Below are positions 11,352 to 22,970 of a DNA stretch of 64,000 bases, in pieces. Made by a program: the position numbers and the translations under genes. Location of the stretch: contig CALYLX010000137.1 in the NCBI GenBank assembly GCA_944990035.1, positions 210,819 through 274,818 on the forward strand, in the 5' to 3' direction. The notes beneath the pieces are model-generated. The model ran no database searches. It worked only from the letters and a program-made list of their open reading frames with translations, and was not told the origin of the DNA. The stretch comes from Clitopilus passeckerianus (lineage: Eukaryota > Basidiomycota > Agaricomycetes > Agaricales > Entolomataceae). Position 1 is the stretch's first letter. The number at the start of each line of letters is the position of its first letter.

Positions 11352-12996
11352 TCACTCTTCGTCAGAATCTTCCTCTTGCTCCTGCAAAAACTGGAAGAAC
11401 AACGTCATTAATGTTCGAATATTTCAGAGCGTTTCCAACAGACCTTGACAAGTGCTTCCGTTGCCTTCAAGAAGTGCTGCCTTCCTTGAGGTTTTGATCC
11501 TTTCTGATGCCAATATATGATTGCTTGGTCTGACACGCAATCCTTGTTGTACAGAACCTGCCCAAAACTGGTTAGAAACAGGAAAGTCGGGTCCCGGATG
11601 GATGGCGGCGTACTTTCAGAATTTGAGGGAAGGCTTTCATGATACGTGTATCCTCATAACAGTAAACCTGTACAACGTTAATTAGGGCGACCTGTGTTTT
11701 GGCCGACTGGCAAAACGGCTCTAAGATGGGCGCGTATTTCTGGGAGATGGTGCCAACTCGAGGTCAACCTCGCTGGTCGAAGAGATTAATGACATACCCC
11801 GACTTCGCGGAGAGCCAGACCTTCAATCTGGTCCGCACGGGCACTCCAATCAACGGAAGCCATGAGTCCTTGCCAAATGCATTGGACAAGCTCTTCCGGT
11901 GGCAATGGGCTCTCTTGTTGGTGGTTTCTAACGGCCTCGATAATCTGGAGAATTTATTAAATTTGAACGAGCCTAGTAGCCAAAAAATAATTGCCTGCTC
12001 AGGGGTATCTTCCCTCTCACACTGCTCGGTCAAGCTTGAGACCAAGGCACTCTTGACCACAGCATATTGTTTCCTTGCATACCATTCCGCCACTTGGGGG
12101 ATTCCGGCCTTCCTAAAATGCTCCTCCAGGAGCTTTGCTTCACGTCTATTAGGAGGGAAAAAGAGAAGGAGGTCCTTGATGTTGGCTCGCTTGAGAGCTG
12201 CAGAAAGGTGCTCCATTGACTGATCAGCCAAGTAGGCCTTGAAGACGATAGTCAAGACGTTGATGGACACGTCTATCGGATCGTCAGCGCAAGTTTTGGG
12301 AAGAAATGAAGGTAAAGCTACCATTCTTGATAAGGTGGTCCTTGGTCAAACTCTGCAGGCACGATGCACCAATAAGACCTTGAGACATCATCACACCGAC
12401 GGCGACCGAGACCTTATCTCGCTGCTCTGGTGTCCATCGGTTGATGTACTGGAGAAGCGTTGGGAGCGAGGATTCTTCCAGGGGTTTCTGAAGATATTTG
12501 TACCTGCACCAAATCTCCATAAGCAGCAACTCAGGAGAAGCTGACGCAAAACCGCACCTTCTGAACAATTTATTGAGGACATCGACATACTTCTTCACCT
12601 CATCTATCTGCACCGGCTCCTTGGCGTTGAAAATAGTGAAAGGAGAGACTGGTGCTCCGTCCTCGAGATAGCTGCCTCCAGGCTGGAGGAGCCCGCCGAC
12701 CAAGATGAGCTCGAAGAGGCTATCTGCATACTTCAAGAATTCCAACTGAGCGCCTGCTTGAGTTAATTTGGTCGTAAACTGATCAAAATCTCCCTCTGGA
12801 ACGGCTTCAAGGTACTTGAAGAGTTGATCGCGAAAGACTGTATGAATCCGACATAACAGTCAGTATCGACATTGTGTGTGGGTACTGATGATTACTGACT
12901 CTCTGGTTCGTGCTTTGCTTGGGCTTTGACAGCACCTTTCCTGGCTTTGATTCTGACCCCCTGCAACGAAGGCTTAGCGGCGGATTGCTGAGACAT
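11352..12996 (-). CDS. eIF5-mimic protein (BZW1/BZW2 family, W2 domain)
   Basis: Family members bind eIF2 and eIF3 through a C-terminal W2 domain and compete with eIF5, tightening start-codon choice in cytosolic translation. The start MSQQSAAKPSLQGVRIKARK (ATG at 12996) matches the family N-terminus. Then VFRDQLFKYLEAVPEGDFDQ, YADSLFELILVGGLLQPGGS, WTPEQRDKVSVAVGVMMSQG and LIEAVR/QCIWQGLMASVDWSA-type W2 sequence follow. The end is the acidic aromatic tail FLQFLQEQEEDSDEE, where W2 domains carry their acidic boxes. Length is normal for the family (about 420). One intron (11994-11945) appears to use a GC donor (CAG then GCAATT) with a normal AG acceptor. The gene is tail-to-tail with the transcription factor. 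Confidence 0.9.
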
Positions 12997-13184
12997 ACAC
13001 AATCCTCAACGACGTTAAAGACCAAGCTGGGAGATTTGGACTCGTGTGGATATCTAAAATCAATCCACAGCCCTGCAGCTCAACTCGGTCTTTGCCGAGT
13101 AAGCTCACACCATCCTCGCGATATTCGTAAATCGTCATAAATTGGAACATAAAATACATGAAAATACAGTAAATAATACACATT

Positions 13185-15591
13185 TTACTCCTTCTTCGTA
13201 GCATACTCGACCTTGATAAGGTCTGCTGCTTTTTCTGCGATTGCGAATACCGCACCAGCCTGACGAACCAAGGATTAGCGACCCGCCTTGTCCGAGGCAA
13301 ACGCACTCACCGTATGTCCAGAAACAATCTTGGGGAAAACACTTGCATCAACAACCCTCAATCCCTTTATACCATACACCCTCAGCTGCGAATCTAAAAC
13401 GCCTCCGTCGGCCAGCGGCGCCATTCGGCAAGTCCCGACCGGATGGTACAGCGTCTCTGCCCGCTGTCTTACGATCTCTCTCAGCTTCTCGTCGGGCTCT
13501 TTCTCCAAGGCATGATCAAGCAAAGGGCGTTTGTACGTGTGATCAATACGCGAGGACAGTGGGCCGGCTTTGGCAATCTTGAAGAGCAGCCGAACTCCAC
13601 GCACAAGTTTGTCGAGGTCTTCAGGGGCTTCAAAGTATCTGGAAAGGAGTGAGCCAGGTGCGGGGAAGAAAAGTGAGAAACATACTTTGGATCCATAACT
13701 GGGTTTTCCCAAGGATCTTTGCTCTTTAGCTTCAGAGTGCCTTTACTGTTTGGCCTGTCACACAAAAATCAGTACCCTTTCACCTTGAGATACATGTGTT
13801 GCTTACCTCAGTAGTACAGCGTGTAGTCCGACCGTATGCATCGGGAAAATGTACCTCCCATGGTCCTTGTACGCAAACGGCGTAGAGAATAGTTCCAGAT
13901 CGGGACTGTCCTGAGCGGATGTGGAGTCCTTCTCTATCGGGGTGGGAAAATCTGCCGCGGGGAAGAGTGTAGGATCGTCGGAACGACAGAAAGCGGCCGC
14001 TTCTCCAATCTACAAATTCACGAGTTAGGAGGTGGGAGGGTGCATTTAAGTGAGCGGGGGAGCTTACGTTAGTAGCCATAGGTCCCTTGTGTTTGACGAA
14101 GTATGTATACACGCTGCCGAGAGCCTTGACTGCTTCTACTGGTGTGTGAGGCTTGATATGCTTCGTTGAAGCATTCAACTTGTCCTTCAAGTTGACATCC
14201 ACCACAGGATGATCAATGAGGTTTTCTCCCACACCGGGAAGGTCATATACAACGGGAATCTTGTACGTTTCAAGCTGGGAGGTGGAGCCAATGCCTGACA
14301 GGAGTAGGATGTGTGGTGAATGGATCGCGCCAGCTCTATCGTCCAAACATCAGCCCCAAACATCAGCACGCCAGAGATCTAAACTCACGTCAGGAGAACT
14401 TCCTTCTTGGCAAATGCTCGATATGAAGGACCATTCTTTGATGCCGCATACTGGACTCCGATGGCTCTGGGCTCGCCTTCAGTGGGCTTGTCAAAGAGGA
14501 TCTTGGTCACGGAGGCATGGGTAGCAACGACCAAGTTTGACCGTGCCAGAACGTCCTTGGTGAGGTATGCTGATTCTGAGGAAACTCTCGTAGCCTTGTT
14601 GTCGACATATGTCACTACAGGGTATTAGAAAGATCCGCGTGGCAGTTCGCGACTACTCACTCGTCTAGGAGTGGCACCATAAGTGATACTTCGAAGTAAA
14701 TCAAGCAAAACGTAAACACTCACCCTACTAACACCCTTCGTCCCCGCCGTCGTATTGAAATCAGGGTTAAATGGGATTCCAACCTCCTCACAACTCTTAA
14801 CAAACGCCGCCGAGGGCTTCGTTATCGAGTTATGGTACCCAATTTCCACTGGTCCTGTTAATCCTTTCTGTTTCCCGTCGATACCAGGGTATTTGGGGCT
14901 GGGAACGTATTTCTCAAATTTGCGGAAGTAACGGTGGAAGTTGGCCCATGACCAGGAGTCATCGCCAGTTATTTGGGCCCACTCGTTGAAGTCTCCTGGG
15001 GCGCCATATTGAGCCCTATAACAAAAGATGGTTTAGTGGTGGGGGCCTGGAACGGTGTACTGAGAAAACGAACATCTGAGCATTGATGGAGGAGCAACCT
15101 CCAAGCATCTTCCCTAGAATACTTCTTAGAGGAGGATTCGTACGAGAATGGTATCAGCATACCTCGCGGCCAATACCATTCTCTCTTCCCCGCTGCAGCC
15201 TGAGGCTCCGTGTAAAGTTCGTAGACATGCTTTGTATGAAACAAGAAGTTGAATGCAGCTGGGATGCGACTGAAGAGGAGGCTTTTCCCACTATCGGCAG
15301 AGCGGAGGTCAGTGCCTGGTTGTGATGGGCAATGGCAGTGGGCGTACCTTCCTCCAGACTCCAGTAGCAAGACCTTGAACGCCGGATTCTCACTCAACCT
15401 GGCAGCCAAAACACAGCCCGCAGTTCCTGTAGATGCATAATAAGGATTGGTATCGAGAAGTTGAATAAGCGCCAGAAAACCATACCTCCTCCGATAATGA
15501 TGAAGTCATACTGGAATTTAATGTCCGGATTTACATCCCCAGTACTCGGAACCCGCTGCCCAGCTTGAGATCCCTTCACGTAGTTGACCAT
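13185..15591 (-). CDS. GMC oxidoreductase (FAD-dependent alcohol oxidase/dehydrogenase-like)
   Basis: A flavoenzyme of the glucose-methanol-choline family, which oxidises alcohol groups using FAD. The start [20 protein letters not shown] (15591) leads to the Rossmann ADP-binding site [20 protein letters not shown]. Then come LLLESGG, WYWPRG with [12 protein letters not shown] (GMC signature 1), [16 protein letters not shown] (signature 2), and near the end [11 protein letters not shown] with the active His plus [11 protein letters not shown]. There are about ten short introns and the frames join without breaks. No signal peptide is seen, so an intracellular or peroxisomal location is more likely than the secreted aryl-alcohol oxidase role. 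The substrate is unknown. A short tandem repeat lies about 200 bp upstream. Confidence 0.92.
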
Positions 15592-16940
15592 TTCTCCAAG
15601 GTTTCAACGAGTAGAATAAAAAAGAAGAAGATCGAAGGCACTCTTCCAAGAAGGATCAACCAATGTCGTCGCCATGAAGAGGCTTATATTGAATATAACA
15701 GTTGATTCCAACCGCCGGTTCAATTTGATGTCCGGGGTAGAATCACATTGTGGAGGTTGGCAGGGTGCAGTAGCATAATATGGTCTCATCTGGACTTGTC
15801 GTAACTCCCCAAGCGATGGGAGAAACCCCTCGATCATGATCTGGACTTGTCGTAACTCAAGGTGGGAGAAACCCTCGATCATGGATCACAAGGACTGGAG
15901 GTTACCATATTTGGCAATCGAGGCGGTAATGACTGATAGCGTCATCAGGATACAGAATGTTCAAGAAGGATGAAGAGAGACGTGACTGGAAATGCTTGTG
16001 GGTATGGAATAGGGTTCAAGATACCAGGAAGGGAATAGAGGCTGATGACTCATGGTGGCACGTTGAAACCTTCTATGAAGTGGCGAAGAGCATGAGTTGT
16101 GAACTGCCCTCCGCCGACGTCGAGCAGGCCATGCTGTTGATTGAGTTCACGAAATTAAGACCTATACGAAGTTAAACCTTCAGGAGGTATCAGAAAGAGC
16201 TGTCCATCCCAGCGTACAGAGGTGTGCTGCGCGCCAAATGATCGATACAGAGCTTTGCTTCCTGGTAATACGCGCCTATCAACGAAGTCTGTGAAGGAGG
16301 GCTTGAGCTAGAACCATTCAACCTGACCCCTATTTGTGGAACTGCTGCCAGCAAACCCTGGGTGCCTCTGTGGAGGATATCGAAAACCTCATTTTGAGTT
16401 GACTGGGTGACTCAGGAGCAGAATTCGTAGTCAAGTCTCCTGCATGGGGCCATCCAGTCTTGTTTGAAGCTTGTTCAGTAAAACATGGAGAAGGACAATG
16501 CAAAGATCCAAAGTAACTCCGCTGGGCCAGTTCCCGAGCGCCAACAAGGGGTTACGGGTCAAAGCGGTGGATCCCAGCGCAATTGGTGTCAGTATTTAAC
16601 AACTAGGCAGTGCTTTTGCCCACAAATCTCTTACCTTTCTACAGCTATTGACACTATTCTACTAATTAGCTGTGATTACGCGTTTCTGGCAAGATAGACG
16701 CTTGCCTGATTACAGAACCCCGAACGATCAAATCACAACGCTTATACCAGAGCCACCACAGTCATCACTCAGTTTCGCTACCGGACTACGGACTACGCTG
16801 GCCATAGCCTTTTGAACAGGAATATATAGTTCGTACGTTAACCAGAGCTTCGACATACTACTCAGCTGCCCAACTAACGTCCTTGGTCGTGTCTAGATCC
16901 CGAAATTACATCACCACCCCACCTCCGATTGACAGGACAT
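15592..16940. other. Divergent intergenic region between GMC and PP2C genes
   Basis: It holds both promoters. A plus-strand frame of 72 codons at 15957-16175 is Trp/Glu-rich but isolated, with no matching exons, and is not called. Apart from the tandem repeat at 15788-15885 nothing distinct is seen. Confidence 0.5.
15788..15885. repeat. Two-copy imperfect tandem repeat in the GMC promoter region
   Basis: Two adjacent units of about 51 and 47 bp both start ATCTGGACTTGTCGTAACTC and both end in CCTCGATCATG. The second has a short internal deletion. It lies about 200-300 bp upstream of the GMC oxidoreductase start and could duplicate a regulatory site. Confidence 0.85.
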
Positions 16941-18325
16941 ATGGCCACGACGACAATGCCACCCAGGTTCTCGGACTCGCCAAATGCAAGAAGCAAATCG
17001 ATAACAGCTGTGGAGCTTGAAACTTATGGTGTATGTCCTAATGGTTGGCTCTGCGTGGAGATCGCTAATGGATGAGTGGCTGTAGATTCTAAATAGACAC
17101 GCAACAAAGAATGCAGCCTACCAGGTTGGCATATCGGAGGATAAAGGAAGTCGGAGAACGATGGAAGATGCCCATTCCTTCGTCACCGACTTCGACGCTG
17201 TAAGGGGCCAAGGGTTCTTCGCTGTTTTTGACGGGCACGCAGGCAAACACGCTGCTGAGTGGTGTGGAAACCATTTTCACGAAGTACGTCTTCACAGGCT
17301 ATCACACTTCACAGCATCTAATTTTCTCATCTATCATAGCACCTCCTTACGAACCTTCACCAAGCGCCCACAACCCGTGTGCCGGACATCCTCAACAACA
17401 CGTTTCACGATGTTGACGCCAGTCTCTCGAAGCTCTGCGAAGACTCCGAAGGCAAGATCCACTCTGGGTGTACCGCCGTAACTGCCTTTCTCCGACTCGA
17501 AGATGCTTCAGGACACCAATCCTTCCTCGGCACAGCCCCAAGTTCGCCACGATCTGAGTCTCCACCAGCTTCAAACCACGCTGCTGCCGACGGACTCGCT
17601 GATAGCTCCAGTTCTGGCCACAGTAGTGGCTTCCAACTCGAGGATGCCAGTGAGAAGAGCCTCATGAAAAAGAAAAGCTTCAGTGGAAGCAGGATCCGAC
17701 AGGCATTGATGTCCTTGACTGGAAACAACAGCCCATCGCATTCGTCACCCGCAACGCCACGATCGACATCCCCTGTTGGGTACAGGCGAGAGGTCACGGT
17801 TCCGCCACCCAATGTACGCAGAGTTCTCTATATTGCGAACGCAGGGGATGCTCGTGCTGTGCTGTGTCGCGCCGGGAAAGCCGTCAGGCTGAGCTATGAT
17901 CACAAGGGATCAGACAAGCAAGAGGCAAAGAGGATCACCGATGCCGGAGGTTTCGTGCTAAGCGGAAGGGTGAACGGCGTGCTGGCTGTGACCAGAAGCT
18001 TGGGTGATAGCAGCATGAAAGAGTTTGTCGTTGGAAGCCCATACACGACCGAGACCGAGCTTTGTGAAGAGGACGAGTTCCTGATCATTGCTTGTGATGG
18101 GGTAAGTTCAATTTCTTTGGATACGCTTCTCTTCCAACTCATCGTGCATTTATCTAGTTGTGGGATGTCGCCAACGATCAAGCAGCCGTTGATCTCGTTC
18201 GAGAAATTCCAGATGCTCAGACAGCAAGTACCAAGCTTTTGAAATACGCGCTTTCACATCATACCACTGATAACGTCACCGTCCTTGTTGTCCGGTTCAA
18301 ACATGTCACGGCTCAAACGGCTTGA
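16941..18325 (+). CDS. PP2C-type protein phosphatase (Ptc1-like)
   Basis: A Mg/Mn-dependent Ser/Thr phosphatase that acts on MAP-kinase and related pathways. The start MATTTMPPRFSDSPNARSKS is at 16941. All core motifs are present across the spliced frames: RRTMEDAHSFV, FFAVFDGHAGKHAAEWC, IHSGCTAV, YIANAGDARAVLCRAGKA, SYDHKGSDKQEAKRI, VNGVLAVTRSLGD, EFLIIACDG joined to LWDV, and DNVTVLVVRF. The metal-binding Asp residues are intact. A Ser-rich insert of about 95 residues (DSSSSGHSSGFQLEDASEKS and following) sits between HSGCTAV and the NAGDAR strand, where yeast Ptc1 has a short loop. It contains basic-Ser patches that could be phosphorylated. The stop is at 18323-18325. Confidence 0.93.
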
Positions 18326-18852
18326 TGTGGACTAGATATTCTTCCAAGTTCTGACCTTCCTCATGTTCCAAACCTGAATGGCGTCGCTTATTACTCGGTT
18401 TTTAATATTTTCCCTTTAAATGTCGTTTGTTCTCCTGCTTTTTCTGGGGCCATCGTATACTCAACCGAACGTTGCTGTCATATATATCATACACACACTC
18501 TCATGTATCCATAAGACCACGGAATACATAGTTATTGAATTTCTCTCGCCTTCTGGGATGATTGTTTCATGAAGTCATCCGCAGTCACCGACGTTAGGCG
18601 GATCAAAGGCTGTGATCTAAGCTAAGGGTGGCTTCCCTGTCTGGAGCTGGTTTCCTTCGGATTACGATTGCAGGTCAACGTGCCCAAGCCAGCCTCCTCT
18701 TCAAAGCCTAACCTTTTCTGGTCAACGAACTTCCCTCACGACTTTCAACGTTTCTCCGTTCTTTCTCGAACATCTTTCAGCACTCTACGCCACTTTTACG
18801 ACTATAAGCCTCAGACGAACTTGAAGCAGCAGTTGCTGTTATTCGGAACATA
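18326..18852. other. Intergenic, PP2C terminator side and PNS1 promoter
   Basis: No gene is seen. The stretch just before the PNS1 start is rich in CTTTC and TTTCTC pyrimidine tracts, as in many fungal 5' leaders. Confidence 0.5.
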
Positions 18853-21047
18853 ATGTCAGCACCTCCTTATCCTGGCCCTACGCCCAACTATGCCCCACAG
18901 AATACGGGTTATGGGCAACAGTATTCTGACGGACCACCACCCCAACAATATAACGAGCAAGGATATGAGAAATCGCCATACGAGGGTGGGCGATTCAAGC
19001 CAAAGAAGAAGATCAATGACCCCATTTTCCTCATCCTTTTTATTCTTACGGTGCGTACGCTATTCAGCTTGTCAGTCCCAGAGAGGCTAAGCATTCGATA
19101 GTTCCTCGCCTTTGCGGGACTCTCTGGATATGTTATCAATATATGGGTGAAGTCTGGTGGTCTAGGCGGTGGTCTTGGAAAAGCTGGTGGTCAGACAGGG
19201 TCTTCTGTGACTGTGAACAAGTCGGTATCCCTTGATTTCTTAAGTCTGAGTATTCACTGACTCGTGCAACCCAGGAGCACCGTCTGGCTTTTGCTGTTCG
19301 TCACTGCAGCAGCAATCGTTCTTTCGGCTTTGTACCTCCTCTTGACCCGAATGTTCACACACATGATTATGCACATTACCCTGATTCTGACCATCGTCTT
19401 GAACATGTAAGTCCAGACCATAATTCCCTCATTGATTCTCGCTAACAGTTCCTCGCAGCGGTATATGCATCTACTATTGGATTACAAAATATTGGTGTAT
19501 GTCCACTCGCAGGTTCTCTCACTTCTAGGAAATGCTCACTTCTTCCACAGCCGGAGCGGTCATCTTCACCATCATCGCCCTCCTCTCTGTACTCTCGTAC
19601 TTCGGTTTCAGGTCTAGGATACCACTGGCATCGCTTTTGTTACAGGTTGTGATGGATATCTCGAAACATCATATGAGCGTTTATGCAGTTGCGTTCGTAG
19701 CGCTGTTAATCCAGGCTGCTCTTTCTGCGTGGTATACCTTCACTGCGATTGCAACTTACACTACATGGACCCCCGGCAGCCCCAGTGAGCACTTCACAAG
19801 ACTTTCTACCTCGTCTGCGTTACTGACACTGGACCAGATTGTGCAACCACCTCTTGTTCATCAGCCACAGTTGGTGGACTCATCTTCTTTGAGACTTTTG
19901 CCTACCTTTGGACTGCACAAGTTGTCAAAAATGTCGCACTCTCCACGCTCGCAGGTGGCCCGTACGGCTCCTGGTATTACTTTGGGCCTAAGGACATGGG
20001 CCAGATGGTAAGGCTTCTGATGTTGCACCTCTCCTGGACTTTTAGGGCTAACGCCACTGCTTCAGCCAAAGAACCCCACCATGTCGGCATTTGGCCGCGC
20101 CTCAACATTGTCTCTTGGATCGATTGCATTCGGTTCTTTGATTGTCACTATCCTTGAGATCATCCGCCTGGTGCTCAACATGATCAGGCAAAATGCAGCT
20201 GCTGACGGCCACCGTAAGTAGTCACAATGAAACCGTAGGTGAAACTGTGCTGATTCCACCTTTTTGTAATAGCCGTTGAGGTTTGCTTGTTCTGCTGTGC
20301 TGAATGTTTCGTGGGTTGCATTGAGGCGTTGGTTGAGTGGTTCAACCGGTAGGTCCCAATATACATCTGGAGCCGGGCATGTTGCTAATTTATATCTTCC
20401 TCGTTCACAGATACGCATACATCGAAATCGGTGGGTTCTCATTCAACAAGTATGAACCTCTCTCTGACGTTGCTACGCAGCTCTCTACGGCAAGAGTTAC
20501 ATCCCCGCTGCAAAGGACACCTGGCGTCTTTTCAAGGACCGCGGAATCGACGCCCTCATCAACGACTCCCTTGTCGGGATGACTCTCACCTGGGGCGCAT
20601 ACATGATTGGTCTCATCTGTTCCTTATTTGCGTACCTCTATCTTCGATTGACGGCACCCGCCTACAACGCTGGCGGAAGCTACACCGCGCCGATCCTCTT
20701 GTTCGCGTTCTTGATTGGTGTGCAATGCTGTACGTCGTCTCTGCCTTCTTATGATTAGGAGCAAATGTATTGATTGCTCATATAGCATTGACACTTTCGT
20801 CCGCGATTGAAGCTGGTGTCTCGACGATGTAGGTGTCACCCTTGTTCCTTGATGTCCTATCTCACACAAACGAATTCTAGCTTTGTTGGACTCGGAGAAG
20901 ACCCGCATGTTCTTGCCATTCGCGCACCAGAGCTCTTCGGCGTAAGTCCCTCAGGCCTCCAGAAGCTGTTCCAACGCTAACACAAATATGCAATAGATGA
21001 TTGCTGAGAGGTACCCTCATGTCACGAGCGGTGTTCCACGAGGTTGA
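18853..21047 (+). CDS. PNS1: PNS1/CTL choline-transporter-like protein
   Basis: A multi-pass plasma-membrane protein of the choline-transporter-like (SLC44) family; its role in fungi is not settled. The N-terminus is cytosolic and Pro/Gln/Tyr-rich (PPYPGPTPNYAPQNTGYG). Around ten hydrophobic segments follow, beginning DPIFLILFILT. Family blocks include GLIFFETFAYLWTAQVVKNV, GGPYGSWYYFG, STLSLGSIAFGSLIVTILE, FCCAECFVGCIEALVEWFNR, YAYIEIALYGKSY, AAKDTWRLFKDRGIDALIND and the C-terminal GVSTIFVGLGEDPHVL. There are at least ten short introns with no breaks. The stop is at 21045-21047. Confidence 0.93.
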
Positions 21048-21221
21048 AGGAGCGCCTCAGAACGTTGGCGGATTCTAATGACCTACTATTATTTTACCGT
21101 GATAATTTTGTTGTACATATTTCACGATTTTCAAATGAATGAATGAATGGTTTGGCTATGAAGGCAATCGGCGTCGTCAACGGAGCGGGCTATATTCGAT
21201 CGACGGGATTGCTCTTTATCG

Positions 21222-21303
21222 GTCCTTGTCGATTAGTGGTTAAATCATCTCGTTGTGGTTTCACTGCTCCGAGAAGCCGGAAGTTCGAATCCTCCCTGGG
21301 ACA
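21222..21303 (+). tRNA. tRNA-His (GTG), with a ~10-nt intron; copy 1
   Basis: The sequence folds as a tRNA: acceptor 21222-21228 with 21296-21302, D-stem GATT/AATC, anticodon stem TCTCG/CGAGA (21248-21252 and 21270-21274), variable loop of four bases, T-loop TTCGAAT and discriminator A. The anticodon is GTG at 21255-21257. The 11 bases between G37 and the 3' anticodon stem imply a 10-nt intron at the normal position after base 37. A G precedes position 1, fitting the His-specific G-1. Two stem mismatches exist: U6-U67 in the acceptor and A52-C62 in the T-stem. A T6 Pol III terminator follows at once. Confidence 0.82.
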
Positions 21304-21309
21304 TTTTTT
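21304..21309 (+). terminator. Pol III T6 terminator of tRNA-His copy 1
   Basis: Six T directly after the discriminator base. Confidence 0.85.
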
Positions 21310-21553
21310 GCACCATGTTCCTTTGAATCTGGGAGTGATAGATTCATGGGCGCTGTGGAGTTCAAAGCACAAATCCCTCAAAACGCCATCGCGCCATCCC
21401 TGGTCCAGTAGGCGGGTTCTGAGGCCAGTAACAATGATGCTCGTCAACCTACAATCCCATCCATATTCTCCAGAACTGAGGGTATTGAGCTGAGCGCACC
21501 ATCCTAGAAGAAAGAATGGGAGGATTGGCATGAAATATCTCAAAATATTAAAC

Positions 21554-21559
21554 AAAAAA
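21554..21559 (-). terminator. Pol III T6 terminator of tRNA-His copy 2
   Basis: Six T on the minus strand, one base after the discriminator base. Confidence 0.85.
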
Positions 21560-21560
21560 T

Positions 21561-21642
21561 TGTCCCAGGGAGGATTCGAACTTCCGGCTTCTCGGAGCAG
21601 TGAAACCACAACGAGATGATTTAACCACTAATCGACAAGGAC
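21561..21642 (-). tRNA. tRNA-His (GTG), inverted identical copy 2
   Basis: An exact reverse complement of the copy at 21222-21303, including the 10-nt intron and the same two stem mismatches. The copies face each other with about 257 bp between them. Identity starts at the extra G before position 1 and ends at the discriminator; the flanks differ apart from both having T6 terminators. Confidence 0.82.
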
Positions 21643-21787
21643 CTTATGGATGAGATATTGTTCGCTCTATATGAAACAGTGATTCATCAATTCATTCTGA
21701 TGTCATCCCTTCGTCACTCCATGCTGCAAGCTTCCACCAATTCAAACGTGCATGCAGTGTGGTAACTCTTGAACTCTCGCCTCCACC

Positions 21788-22642
21788 ATGAGGAAAACCT
21801 CCTACGTCGTAACATTTGTTGCAGTCGCCATAACACTTATTTTTGTTAGTTTAACGCACTTCGTTGCATGCATGAGTCTAATCTTCGTCGCAGAGTGTGT
21901 TAGCCAGGGTCAGGACAGACTGGTTAGTCCATTCTCTGAGTTATAGCTTGAAAGTACATTCATCATGTGCTCAGGCTGGTTGTCCGGACTGAGATTCTTG
22001 GGACGAAAGTAACCCTGACCTACGGCCTAGCTGAACGATGCGAAGAGGAGGTAATGAACCTACCTGGACCTAATAATGACCGAGTGGATTACCACAAGTA
22101 CGAATGCCGCATCTTCCCAGCAAAAGTCACGGACAGGTGTGAGAAGGAGCTGTCAGGCTTCTGCACTGCTTGGACGAGTGCGAGATACATGGAAGAGCTT
22201 GCCCTGTGGTGTGCGGCGGGTTCACTGGTTGCGATTCTTTTCGGCCTCAGCACGGGTTCGAGGCGCCGAAGGATCTGGAAGGTTGTCGCTGGTCTGGTCC
22301 TTCTACATGGTGGGCAGAGTTCTACCTCTAAATCTTCTTCTTGACTCAACCTTTATCCAGCTGCGTTCCAGATTGCAACTTTCGGTGTGATCACTGACCA
22401 ATACAGAGTTGCCAGATATCCAACGTTCGACCATGCCCGCCCTGGCAAGTTTAACCTAACGCTTGATCTATCTTTGCTAAGAAAACTGTTCTTTCCCAGG
22501 TTTGGCCTATGCCCTCAACTTAACCTCCTGGATAGCTGGTCTCATTATCACAGCTGGAGTAGTGATTACTGGGATCTCAGCTGAGAAAGGGCACAGATGG
22601 GCGGCTGGTAATAGAGGGTATACTCGCATTGGCGTTTCGTAG
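21788..22642 (+). CDS. Small four-TM membrane protein, claudin/Sur7-like topology
   Basis: I do not recognise the exact family. The start MRKTSYVVTFVAVAI (CACCATG at 21788) is a first membrane segment. Then comes an extracellular-looking loop with five cysteines (ERCEEE, YECRIFPAKV, RCEKELSGFCTAW). Three more TM segments follow: WCAAGSLVAILFGLS, WKVVAGLVLLHAAFQIATFG and SWIAGLIITAGVVITGIS. The C-terminus is short and basic (KGHRWAAGNRGYTRIGVS). This layout of a Cys-bearing loop between TM1 and TM2 fits the PMP22/claudin/Sur7-PalI superfold of fungal cortex proteins, but the W-x-W-C type motif of Sur7 was not found. About four introns. Confidence 0.75.
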
Positions 22643-22970
22643 AGCCATCATGTCCCCAGCACATTCTCTCCTCTTCTAGTGATAGGACACTTGTAAATCC
22701 ATATACCTATTAAAACTCGCTGATGTATTCTCTATTGATATTGTATATCCATGCGCTAGATTGGACCGCTGTTGTGATACACGAGGACATTCAATGCCTC
22801 GACTGTTCATATGCCAAATGCAGACAAGCATGAAGATTGACACATAATGATAGCATTGAACACCATAAAGTTACAAATAAATTCGTCTTTTAGAACCAGA
22901 ACCGTACAACACAAGACCAATCATTTTTCTTCCCAGAATCCCTATGATTCCATGGAACACGACTCCGCAT

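Noticed and set aside
17405..17812. Minus-strand frame opposite the PP2C Ser-rich insert
   Set aside because: Shadow of the real coding frame on the plus strand.
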